Positions 16,121-23,813 of a stretch of DNA of 64,000 nucleotides are shown piece by piece. Location of the stretch: NCBI GenBank assembly GCA_046327745.1, contig JAXLXV010000018.1, forward strand, positions 62,001-126,000. Direction: 5' to 3'. The notes beneath the pieces were generated by a model that saw nothing but the letters and a program-made list of their open reading frames with translations, ran no database searches and had not been told where the DNA came from. How positions within the stretch are numbered: position 1 is the first letter of the stretch; every line of letters starts with the position of its first letter. A program made the position numbers and the translations under genes. The stretch comes from JABAQJ01 sp046327745 (GTDB taxonomy: Bacteria > Gemmatimonadota > Gemmatimonadetes > Gemmatimonadales > Gemmatimonadaceae).

Positions 16121-17464
16121 TCAGTACTTGAGCAAGTAGTTCTCCAACTCCCACTGCGTGACTTGCGTGATGTAGTCGTGCCACTCCTGTCGCTTGGCAT
16201 GCAGGAAGTTCTTGGCCACGTGGTCGCCTAACGCCTCCAGAATCACATCGTCTTTTTCCAACTCGTCGCACGCTTCGTTCAGGTCTTTCGGAAGGTCGTC
16301 GATGCGCAATCGTCGCTTCTCTCGGAACGACATCTCGAAGATGTTGGTGTCGACCGGCTCGCGATGGTCCGCCTGGGTCGCAATGCCATCCAAGCCCGAC
16401 GCCAGCATCACCGCGAGCGCAAGGTATGGATTCGCCGAGGGATCCGGCATTCGCACCTCCACGCGCGTGCCGGTCCCGCGGCGAGCAGGCACGCGAATGA
16501 GCGGCGAGCGGTTCCGCATGGACCACGCGACATTCACCGGCGCCTCATAGCCCGGCACCAGTCGCTTGTACGAATTGACCAAAGGGTTGGTAATCGCACA
16601 AAAGCCGCGCGCGTGCTTCAGCAGCCCGCCGATATAGTGCAGGGCGACGGACGACAGTTCCCACGGCGCGCTGGCATCCCAGAAGGAGTTTTCCTTGCCG
16701 CGAAACAACGACTGGTGGGTGTGCATGCCGCTGCCGTTCTGCCCGAAAATCGGCTTCGGCATGAACGACGCCGTCAGCCCAAACTGTTGCGCGACGTACT
16801 TCACGACGAATCGGAACGTCGTGATGTTGTCAGCCGTCGTTAGGGCGTCCGCATAACGAAAGTCGATCTCATGCTGGCCATGGGCAACCTCGTGGTGGGC
16901 CGCCTCCACCTCAAACCCCATTTGCTCTAACGCGCCGACGATCGCACGTCGCGCATCTTCGCCCAAGTCCGCCGGCGCCAAATCGAAATATCCGCCAACG
17001 TCATGCGTCGCGGTCGCCGCTTCTCCTCGCTCACCCAACTTGAACATGAAGAACTCGGCTTCCATCCCGGCATTCATGGTGAAGCCCATCTCGGCCGCGC
17101 GGCCAATCTGGCGTTTCAAAATGCGGCGGGGATCCCCTTCGAACGGCGCGCCATCCGGGGTACTGATGTCACACAACAGGCGCGCAACACGCTGCTCTGG
17201 ATCACCCCACGGAAGCACCCGAAACGTCGTCAGGTCAGGTGACAGGAGCATGTCCGACTCTTCAATCCGCACAAACCCTTGAATCGAGGAGCCGTCGAAG
17301 AGAATGTCGCCGGCGAGCGCCTTCTCGAACTGTGAGCGCGGAATCTCGACATTCTTGTTGACGCCCAGGATGTCGGTGAACTGCAGCCGCAAAAAGCGCA
17401 CGTTGTGCTTCGCGGCGTACTGCAGGACGTCGGACGTGGTTGCGCCCGTAAAATCGTGAGGCAT
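16121..17464 (-). CDS. glnA: Glutamine synthetase type I family
   Basis: 447-residue GS I. Catalytic landmarks: DGSSIQGFVRIEESDM, AGMEAEFFMF, AAHHEVAHGQHEIDF, KPIFGQNGSGMHTHQS and NPLVNSYKRLVPGYEAPVN. The adenylylation loop NLYDLP of enterobacterial enzymes is absent, so control by AMPylation is unlikely (GS I-alpha-like). The start at 17464 (MPHDFTG) fits the usual GS I N-terminus; an ATG at 17515 would add 17 residues. First gene of a pair with the PLP enzyme, divergent from the zinc-ribbon protein gene, facing GS III. With a sigma-54-driven GS III nearby it may serve as the constitutive enzyme. Confidence 0.94.
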   Translation of the reverse strand: MPHDFTGATTSDVLQYAAKHNVRFLRLQFTDILGVNKNVEIPRSQFEKALAGDILFDGSSIQGFVRIEESDMLLSPDLTTFRVLPWGDPEQRVARLLCDISTPDGAPFEGDPRRILKRQIGRAAEMGFTMNAGMEAEFFMFKLGERGEAATATHDVGGYFDLAPADLGEDARRAIVGALEQMGFEVEAAHHEVAHGQHEIDFRYADALTTADNITTFRFVVKYVAQQFGLTASFMPKPIFGQNGSGMHTHQSLFRGKENSFWDASAPWELSSVALHYIGGLLKHARGFCAITNPLVNSYKRLVPGYEAPVNVAWSMRNRSPLIRVPARRGTGTRVEVRMPDPSANPYLALAVMLASGLDGIATQADHREPVDTNIFEMSFREKRRLRIDDLPKDLNEACDELEKDDVILEALGDHVAKNFLHAKRQEWHDYITQVTQWELENYLLKY

Positions 17465-17623
17465 GGCGATCAAGGCGGGTTTCGTGACATCGTGATGCGC
17501 GCCACCGCGCGACATTCCGACCCCGGGAAGGTTAGCCCGCGGCCTTCCACCCCTCAATGAGCGAGAGCGTCGGCGACTCGCGTCGCTAGCCCGCATCAAC
17601 TGCTGCTCTTACCTTCTTCCTTC

Positions 17624-18451
17624 ATGTCCTCCACTTCCAAGCCGACGGTGCCCTGCCCCGCGTGCGGCGCCAATACGTCGGGCAAGTTCTGCGGCGAGTG
17701 CGGAGCCCCAGTGCGCGGCGCCCTATGCTCGGCCTGCCGAGCGCCGCTCACTCCCGGCGCCGCCTTTTGCCACCGGTGCGGCGTCGCGGTTGGTGCAGCT
17801 GGCCCCTCCCGTTCAGCCGCAGGGCCGACAGCGTCTGGCCAGCCTTCTGGAGCAAAGCGCACAAGCTTTGTTCCTTGGAGCATTGCGGCCCTTGCCTTTA
17901 TCGCCGTCGTCGCGATCCTTGCCGGCCAACGGTTCGGATCCGACAGCAGCAGCGCCCCACAGCCCGGAGATGCGCCACCCATGTCGCTGGGCGCAGGTGG
18001 TCAGGGCGTCGTGCGTGCTCCTGACATCTCCTCGCTGTCGCCACGTGAACGCGCGGACCGGTTATATGACCGCATGATGCGCTTAGCGTCGGAGAACAAG
18101 AACGACAGCGTGCAGTTCTTCGCTCCCATGGCCCTTTCCGCGTACGAAAACCTCGGCCCGCTCGACACCGATCTCCATTATGACTTCGGCCGGATCGCCG
18201 AGATTTCTGGAAACTTGGACGTGGCCCAAGCGCAGGCTGACTCAATTCTGCGACAGAACCCTACACACTTGCTGGGGCTCATCCTCGCCAGCCGCGTGGC
18301 TACCTTGCGCGGCAATGCAGGTCGGAGCGCCACGCTGCTGAAGCAGCTGCTACAGGCTGAACCCGCAGAGACCAAGAAAGGTCTCGACGAGTATACGCGC
18401 CATCGAGGTGACATCGACGTGGCCCTGTCCGAGGCCCGCGCGCGCAAATAG
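17624..18451 (+). CDS. Double zinc-ribbon membrane protein with TPR-like C-terminus
   Basis: 275 residues. Two zinc ribbons at the N-terminus (CPACG..CGECG and CSACR..CHRCG, residues 11-53) face the cytoplasm. One transmembrane helix (about residues 83-102, FVPWSIAALAFIAVVAILAG) follows, then a low-complexity linker and an alpha-helical region (SPRERADRLYDRMMRLAS through LLQAEPAETKKGLDEY) with the spacing of two to three TPR units. Function unknown; such proteins are often scaffolds. Single gene, 15 bp before the region leading to mqnD and divergent from glnA. Confidence 0.82.
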   Translation: MSSTSKPTVPCPACGANTSGKFCGECGAPVRGALCSACRAPLTPGAAFCHRCGVAVGAAGPSRSAAGPTASGQPSGAKRTSFVPWSIAALAFIAVVAILAGQRFGSDSSSAPQPGDAPPMSLGAGGQGVVRAPDISSLSPRERADRLYDRMMRLASENKNDSVQFFAPMALSAYENLGPLDTDLHYDFGRIAEISGNLDVAQAQADSILRQNPTHLLGLILASRVATLRGNAGRSATLLKQLLQAEPAETKKGLDEYTRHRGDIDVALSEARARK

Positions 18452-18526
18452 CGAGTCTGGCGGCGCATGGTAGTCGATGCCGCCAGCTTGCCACTCGCTT
18501 CACAACATTCCATTCCGCACACGTAC

Positions 18527-19360
18527 ATGCCGACCATCACGGTCTGTCATAGCCCCGACTCCGACGATGCCTTCATGTTCTACGCCCTGGCATCGGGGAA
18601 GGTCGACACCGACGGGATCACCTACGTTCACGAGCTCCGTGACATCGAAACGCTGAATCAGCGCGCCCTGAAAGGCGAGTTGGAGGTGACCGCCGTTTCG
18701 ATTCACGCGTACGCATACCTGAGTGATCGCTACGCACTGCTGCCGCACGGCGCGTCCATGGGCGATCGCTATGGCCCGCGATTAGTCGCTCGCTCGCCCA
18801 TTACACGAAGCGACGTGGCCGGAAAGCGCATTGCCATCCCCGGCCTCCTGACCAGCGCCTATTTGGCACTCAGGCTATTCGAACCCAATTTCGAAGCGGT
18901 GGTCACGCCATTCGACCAGATCGAGCAGGCGGTCATGGATGGATCTGTTGACCTTGGACTGCTCATCCACGAGGGACAGCTCACCTACGGCGACAATGGA
19001 CTGTCCCTCGTCGCCGACATGGGCGAGTGGTGGTATTCAGAGACTGGTCTGCCGCTGCCGTTGGGAGGGAACGTCGTTCGCAAGGATCTAGGCGATGCGA
19101 TGATTCGGAAGATTTCGCGCCACTTACGAAGCAGTATAAAGCATGCATTAGATCACCGCGGAGCGGCGCTCGATCATGCCATGCAGTTCGCGCGTGGACT
19201 CGAGCGCGAGAAGGCCGACACCTTCGTCGGTATGTACGTCAACGACTGGACGCTGGACTATGGCGCAAAGGGACGAGAAAGCGTCCGCAAGTTCCTTGAT
19301 CGCGGCGTAAAAGCCGGAATCATCAACAGACCGGTTGTGGTCGAATTCGTTGAAGACTAG
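18527..19360 (+). CDS. mqnD: 1,4-dihydroxy-6-naphthoate synthase (futalosine pathway)
   Basis: Converts cyclic dehypoxanthinyl futalosine to 1,4-dihydroxy-6-naphthoate in the alternative menaquinone route. The protein is a periplasmic-binding-like fold beginning MPTITVCHSPDSDDAFMFYAL, a strong MqnD signature, with HELRDIETLNQRAL, DLGLLIHEGQLTY and LPLPLGGNVVRKDLG following. 277 residues from ATG 18527, as usual for the family; the longer frame from 18467 lacks similarity. No other mqn gene lies in the window, so the pathway is dispersed. It indicates a menaquinone-based respiratory chain. Confidence 0.94.
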   Translation: MPTITVCHSPDSDDAFMFYALASGKVDTDGITYVHELRDIETLNQRALKGELEVTAVSIHAYAYLSDRYALLPHGASMGDRYGPRLVARSPITRSDVAGKRIAIPGLLTSAYLALRLFEPNFEAVVTPFDQIEQAVMDGSVDLGLLIHEGQLTYGDNGLSLVADMGEWWYSETGLPLPLGGNVVRKDLGDAMIRKISRHLRSSIKHALDHRGAALDHAMQFARGLEREKADTFVGMYVNDWTLDYGAKGRESVRKFLDRGVKAGIINRPVVVEFVED

Positions 19361-19466
19361 TGACAACCGCGATTGCCGGCGGACGGTTGGGCAGTTTCTT
19401 TCCGCCGCGGACGTGCGTGGGTAGCGTCCTGCGCTTCGGTGTGGTGGTGCATAGCGAGTGGTGAAC

Positions 19467-20561
19467 ATGTCCGAGCTTGAGAGCGACGCTTCCGTTCTTC
19501 ACCAGATGATCGGTGATCCCCAGCGCAAACGACTGCTGGTGGTCGACGACGAAGAGTCGATGCGAGTGGCCATCAGCCGCTTTCTCCGTTCTCGGGGCTA
19601 CGAGGTGGAGACCGCTTCATCCGCCACTGAAGCGCTGGCGCGACTTCAGGCAGCGCGGTTCGCCGGTATGATCTGCGACATCCGTATGCCAGGTATGTCC
19701 GGCGTCGAGCTGCTCCCTCGCGCGCTCGCGGTCGATCCTGACCTCGCCGTCATGATGCTGACCGCGGTCAACGACAGTCAAACCGCGGCGCAGTCTCTCT
19801 CCAAGGGCGCCGGTGAGTACCTCATAAAACCCGTCGAACTGGGCGAGCTCCACATCGCGTTGGAGCGCGTCCTGAATCGCCGCTTCATTGCCATGGAACG
19901 CCGCAATGTCGAACGCCTCATTGCGGATGAAGTGGATCGGCGCGCCGTTTCGTTGGAGCATGACCGCGAGGAGCTGTACGCGCGATCGGTTGCCTCCCTT
20001 GCCCTGGCGATCTCACTCTCAGAGTCAAAGGACCACTACTTCGCCGGCACATCCGCTCGCGTCACCGCGCTGAGCCAGGCGATCGCCGAAGTCCTTCAAC
20101 TCAATTCCGACACGCGAGAGGATGTCGGTACCGCCGCTCGACTACATGACGTCGGCAGGCTCGCCCTACCGGATGCGATCCTCCACAAAGTGGCGCCCCT
20201 GACGCCAGAAGAAGTTCTTCAGGTGCGAGACCACGTGCGCCTTGGTGTTGAGGTGCTGTCACCACTGCTATTCCGTGGACTGGTCCTCGAATTCGTGCAC
20301 GACCATCACGAACGGTGGGATGGATCGGGGTACCCCAGCCGCCGCGCCGGCGAGCGCATCTCCGTTGGCGGACGCATACTCGCGGCCGCCGACGCGTTCG
20401 TTGCCCTCACGTCACGGCTAGCGTACCGCGCAGCAATTTCCCCCGACGATGCAATCGCTCGCATGGCGTCGGAGGTTGGCCTGCAATTCGAGCCAGCGGT
20501 GTTTCGGGCCTTAGAGAGCGTCGTGCGAGAGCAGCGGGTGCTTGGCCTAACGGCTGATTGA
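19467..20561 (+). CDS. Response regulator with HD-GYP domain (putative c-di-GMP phosphodiesterase)
   Basis: About 364 residues. The receiver domain (residues 20-140) has RLLVVDDEE, the phosphoacceptor Asp in ICDIRMPGMSG and the conserved Lys in LIKP. After a helical linker comes an HD-GYP domain: LHDVGRLALPD (HD pair), DHVRLGVEVL, and HHERWDGSGYP, the full GYP signature. Hydrolysis of cyclic di-GMP under control of phosphorylation is the expected activity; the HDxGK lysine is Arg. I chose the ATG at 19467; GTG codons at 19458 and 19461 are alternatives. No cognate kinase is adjacent. Confidence 0.92.
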   Translation: MSELESDASVLHQMIGDPQRKRLLVVDDEESMRVAISRFLRSRGYEVETASSATEALARLQAARFAGMICDIRMPGMSGVELLPRALAVDPDLAVMMLTAVNDSQTAAQSLSKGAGEYLIKPVELGELHIALERVLNRRFIAMERRNVERLIADEVDRRAVSLEHDREELYARSVASLALAISLSESKDHYFAGTSARVTALSQAIAEVLQLNSDTREDVGTAARLHDVGRLALPDAILHKVAPLTPEEVLQVRDHVRLGVEVLSPLLFRGLVLEFVHDHHERWDGSGYPSRRAGERISVGGRILAAADAFVALTSRLAYRAAISPDDAIARMASEVGLQFEPAVFRALESVVREQRVLGLTAD

Positions 20562-20566
20562 CCTGC

Positions 20567-20594
20567 ACGGCGCCGCTTCCCCCCTTGGCGCCGT
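20567..20594 (+). terminator. Hairpin after the HD-GYP gene
   Basis: ACGGCGCC and GGCGCCGT form a perfect 8-bp stem with a 12-nt C-rich loop, 5 bp after the stop codon. No T-run follows, so it may be a Rho-dependent end or an mRNA-stability element. Confidence 0.4.
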
Positions 20595-20602
20595 CCAGAC
20601 GC

Positions 20603-20631
20603 TTGACGGACACGCGCGACCGTTGTACTAG
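20603..20631 (+). promoter_or_regulatory. Possible promoter of the bipolar histone-like gene
   Basis: TTGACG (20603-20608), a 17-bp spacer and TACTAG (20626-20631). The -35 is good and the spacing ideal; the -10 matches only half the consensus. It lies about 125 bp before the gene. Confidence 0.35.
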
Positions 20632-20755
20632 GGAGTCTGGATTCTGCGCGTGTCTGCTTCGACGCAGTCAGACGGCGCCAGCGACGTGAGGACACCCACG
20701 GTTCGTCGCGCAGTCCACACGCTTTTCAATGTGCTCACCCTTGTAAGGAGGCCAC

Positions 20756-21322
20756 ATGCCGCGGGACGCGGAGTGGGATGACAAGCTGCATTTTTCCGAT
20801 CGCGACGATGATGTAGAAGACGTCGGCTATGGCGGTGGGTCATCGTCGTATGACGATGATGACGACGATGAAGGCGGGTGGGGATCCACCAAACACCAAG
20901 AAGATCTCTGGGACGAACCGGAAGACGCGGCCCTGGAAGATGACGAGGAAGCGCCCGACGCTGACGAGGACGACGGTGAGGAGGAGGAAGAGGTAGTCTT
21001 CCCACCACCGAGCGTTCGTCGCGTTGCACCGCCACCCCAGCCGCCCGCTGCGGCCCCAGCCGCTCCCAAGGCGGCGCCCGCGCCAAAAGCCGCGGCAAAG
21101 CCCCCAGCAGCTCCGGCAAAGGCACCCGCTAAGGCGGCGGCGCCTCCAAAGCAGGTAAAAAAGGAACCCGCCAAGAAGGTGGCCGCCAAGAAAGCCGCGC
21201 CAAAGAAGAAGGCCGTAGTCAAGAAAGCTGCACCTAAGAAGGTCGCCAAGAAGCCAACGGCGCCGAAAAAGGCCGCAAAAAAGGCGGCTCCGGCAAAGAA
21301 GGCGAAACCCAAGAAGAAGTAG
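20756..21322 (+). CDS. Acidic-N / Lys-Ala-Pro-rich-C bipolar protein (histone H1/AlgP-like)
   Basis: 188 residues with an extreme charge split. Residues 1-80 are acidic with runs of Asp (DDDDDDE) and Glu (GEEEEEV). Residues 90-188 are Pro/Ala/Lys-rich, with PAKKVAAKKAAPKKK-type repeats like eukaryotic histone H1 tails and bacterial AlgP or Hc1 proteins. Nothing folded or enzymatic is visible. A strong AAGGAGG lies just upstream of the ATG and an excellent terminator just downstream, so it is a well-expressed single gene. The basic tail suggests DNA or RNA binding; the acidic half could be self-inhibitory or a protein-interaction arm. Confidence 0.85.
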   Translation: MPRDAEWDDKLHFSDRDDDVEDVGYGGGSSSYDDDDDDEGGWGSTKHQEDLWDEPEDAALEDDEEAPDADEDDGEEEEEVVFPPPSVRRVAPPPQPPAAAPAAPKAAPAPKAAAKPPAAPAKAPAKAAAPPKQVKKEPAKKVAAKKAAPKKKAVVKKAAPKKVAKKPTAPKKAAKKAAPAKKAKPKKK

Positions 21323-21340
21323 GATCCTTCTTGGCCAAAC

Positions 21341-21374
21341 AGGGCGAGGCGCGACTGGCGCCTCGCCCTTTTTT
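21341..21374 (+). terminator. Rho-independent terminator
   Basis: AGGGCGAGGCGC (21341-21352) and GCGCCTCGCCCT (21358-21369) form a perfect 12-bp stem with a 5-nt loop, followed by six T. It ends the histone-like gene. Confidence 0.93.
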
Positions 21375-21422
21375 GTCGGTGCGGCTGGCGCTCTCCATCA
21401 CTGTCGCCATAATGTTGGCACC

Positions 21423-21968
21423 ATGGCCGAGTCTCCCCTCACGCTCCTTCGGGCACACGCACGTCACGCTCCGTGGAATGCCCGGGGACTCGCAAGCCAT
21501 GTGGCCGCGCTGGTAGACGTGGCCGGCGTGAAGCCAACAAACGCCAGTGCTCGAGCAGCGCCGAGCGCGCGCGCGGTTCGCTTTTACGTAGCGAACAAGT
21601 TGCTCGATCGCCCCGAGGGCTTGGGCACCGCCGCCACCTACAATTACCGACACTTCCTTCAGCTGCTGGCCATCAAGATTCGCCAGCGTGAAGGTCAGAC
21701 GCTGGACGTCATTCAGAAGGAAATGCGGGAGGTCACCGGCGACGCGCTGGAGCGGCGCGTCGCTCAGGCCCTTGCCCCCGTGCTGCTCACAGGCGCGCCG
21801 GCGACCGCCGCCCGTGACGATGTGAGCGCAAGTAGCTGGAGACGCATTCCGGTGACCGAAGGCATCGAGTTGCACGTGCGGGACGACTCGCCAGCAGCAA
21901 CGGAGTCCGTCACGATGGCCTTACGCGAAGCCTTGCGAACCACCTTAGGAAGATCGGAACTGCGATGA
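21423..21968 (+). CDS. MerR-family-like transcriptional regulator
   Basis: 181 residues. The central part matches the MerR winged-helix core: SARAVRFYVANKLLDRPEG followed by YNYRHFLQLLAIKIRQREGQTLDVIQ, where R-x-Y and the wing residues sit as in MerR proteins. The first 45 residues are an unusual extension, and the C-terminal part (from about residue 115) is not a recognised effector domain and has no metal-binding Cys. It overlaps the next gene by ATGA, so it is cotranscribed with the SDR and RepA-like genes. Target and signal unknown. Confidence 0.75.
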   Translation: MAESPLTLLRAHARHAPWNARGLASHVAALVDVAGVKPTNASARAAPSARAVRFYVANKLLDRPEGLGTAATYNYRHFLQLLAIKIRQREGQTLDVIQKEMREVTGDALERRVAQALAPVLLTGAPATAARDDVSASSWRRIPVTEGIELHVRDDSPAATESVTMALREALRTTLGRSELR

Positions 21969-22687
21969 GCGCCGCACGGAGTTCCACAGGTCGGGTCGTC
22001 GTCGTGACCGGTGTCGGCCACCCGGGTCAGGCCGGTGAGGCGGTCGCCAGCGCGTTGGGAGACGCCGGCTATCATGTGGTCGTGATTGATCGTCAGCTGC
22101 AAACGTCCGAAGAGCGGGCCCGGGACTTGGTCGCCAAGGGCGTCGCGGCCACGCCGTTCGCGTGCGATCTCGCTGACGCCGCGGCACTCGAGGCTATCCG
22201 GCCAGCCGTCGCCGCCCTGGCTCCAAACGGACTCCACGCCCTCGTCCACATGGCCGGCGGTTTCGGCAGGAGTGGTCCCGTGGCCGAGAGCGATCCGGAG
22301 GTCTGGCAGCGACAGATCGCCATTAATGCCACCACGGCGTATCTCACCTCGCGCACCTTCCTTCCCCTGCTCCGCCAAGCCAAGGGGAGCATCGTGTACT
22401 TTGCCTCCGCTGCGGCATTGCCTGGCGCAAGCGTCGCGAACCTGTCGGCCTATGCCGTCGCCAAGACGGGAGTGGTCACGATCATGCGTGCCGTCGCATC
22501 CGAGGAGCGGACCTCAGGTGTTCGCGCCAATGCCTTGGCCCCGACCGCGATTCGTACAGCCGCCAACATGGCGACAATGGGTGACGACACCGCGTATGTA
22601 GAACGCGAAACGATTGCCCGCTGGGTGTTGTTCCTGACGGATGAGGCCAGCGGGCCAATCTCCGGTCAGGTCATCAAGCTCGGCTAG
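21965..22687 (+). CDS. Short-chain dehydrogenase/reductase
   Basis: Classical SDR of 240 residues. The cofactor motif is TGVGHPGQAG (TGxxxGxG-like with an insertion), followed by VHMAGGFG in place of NNAG, catalytic Ser in YFASAAAL and Tyr/Lys in YAVAK. The end (ITxxEASGPISGQVIKLG-type) resembles FabG-like reductases. Substrate unknown. Middle gene of a MerR-SDR-RepA-like operon, overlapping the first by 4 bp and followed after 1 bp by the third. Confidence 0.88.
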   Translation: MSAARSSTGRVVVVTGVGHPGQAGEAVASALGDAGYHVVVIDRQLQTSEERARDLVAKGVAATPFACDLADAAALEAIRPAVAALAPNGLHALVHMAGGFGRSGPVAESDPEVWQRQIAINATTAYLTSRTFLPLLRQAKGSIVYFASAAALPGASVANLSAYAVAKTGVVTIMRAVASEERTSGVRANALAPTAIRTAANMATMGDDTAYVERETIARWVLFLTDEASGPISGQVIKLG

Positions 22688-22688
22688 C

Positions 22689-23576
22689 ATGCAAGACCCG
22701 AAACGGCGACCGACTCCGGCCGGTGTGCCTAACGCGCCTACCCGCCGCTATGCGCCGCGAGCGGTGGCCCTCGACCGCGCGCTCGAGGGATTGCCTTTGT
22801 TCCGCCTCAGCGATTCGACGGACGAGAGCGCCGTGCTCTATGCCCCGCAATCCGGGGGACGCTGGCGGGTGCTGCCCAGCCCGGGTGATCGCCTGCCCGG
22901 CACGTTCGATCAAGATGTGTATGTCGAACTCTGTCGGCGGTACACCGACGAGGGAGCCCCAAGTGACGGAGCAATCAGCTTTACGCTTCACGCCTTTCTC
23001 CGCTCCATCGGGCGGCGTGCTGATGGCCGGACGTATGAACAAATGCGCGCGGCCCTCACACGCCTCGAGCGCACGAGCTTGGAGTCACTCGGTGCGTATT
23101 GGAACGCAAGCAATGGGTCACCCGTGGACGGACGCTTCACTGTACTGTCCGCCGTCACCATCGACCGGCGCCGCAACGTGGACCGGGATCAGCTCGCGCT
23201 GTTTGCTGCATTCACGGCTTCCGAACCCGGCGATGCCCGGGTAGTCCTTTCCCCTCAGCTTCGCGCCAACATTGCCGCGGGACATGTGACGTTGCTCTCG
23301 GCTCAGCACTATCTGGCGCTTTCCTCTCCAGTTGCACGCAGACTGTACCGTCTGCTGGAGGTCGCCCGTGCTGAGGGAACCGTGACTTGGCGCGTACCGC
23401 TCGAGCAGCTGGCGGAGCTGATACCGCTCGCTCAACGCTATCCGTCACATCTTCAGCGCGTGCTTCAGCCGGCCCATGAGATGCTGTTGACGGCCGGTAT
23501 TCTTCGCGACGTCACCGTGCAGCAGATCCGTCGGCAATGGCACGTGGACTACGTGCTCGCCCTCCGTTCACCCTGA
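22689..23576 (+). CDS. Replication initiator protein A (RPA)-like protein
   Basis: 295 residues. Regions such as AISFTLHAFLRSIGRRADGRTY, MRAALTRLERTSLESLGAYW and LSSPVARRLYRLLEVAR have the winged-helix pattern of plasmid RepA/TrfA-type initiators (the RPA family). The gene lies on what looks like normal chromosome, in an operon with a MerR-like regulator and an SDR, with no iterons, parAB or other plasmid genes around it. A role in replication of a cryptic element or as a domesticated DNA-binding protein are both possible. Start ATG 22689 is 1 bp after the SDR stop; upstream residues in the open frame overlap the SDR gene. Confidence 0.65.
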   Translation: MQDPKRRPTPAGVPNAPTRRYAPRAVALDRALEGLPLFRLSDSTDESAVLYAPQSGGRWRVLPSPGDRLPGTFDQDVYVELCRRYTDEGAPSDGAISFTLHAFLRSIGRRADGRTYEQMRAALTRLERTSLESLGAYWNASNGSPVDGRFTVLSAVTIDRRRNVDRDQLALFAAFTASEPGDARVVLSPQLRANIAAGHVTLLSAQHYLALSSPVARRLYRLLEVARAEGTVTWRVPLEQLAELIPLAQRYPSHLQRVLQPAHEMLLTAGILRDVTVQQIRRQWHVDYVLALRSP

Positions 23577-23813
23577 GATTGGGGCCGATCGTCACCAGTC
23601 GAGCGTGCCTTATCTTGAAAGCCGCCTTCGATGCAGCCAGAGGGTGTCACATAGTTCGGGTGTCCGTATCTTATTCCGAATGCAGGACAACGGTCGTTCG
23701 GTGACGAGCGTACCTACTTCCACGTCCGTTTTCTGTGGCTGGAGTGATTCGCCGGAACACCGCTAGCCTGCGTTGGTAGTGCAAGTCCTGTCCCTTCCTC
23801 GTCCGAGAGAATC

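Noticed and set aside
20827..21312. 161-residue Gly/Ala/Phe/Ser-rich frame antisense to the bipolar protein
   Set aside because: It is the complement of Lys-Ala-Pro codons and Asp runs, hence Phe/Gly and poly-Ser; ribosome-binding site and terminator fit only the plus-strand gene.
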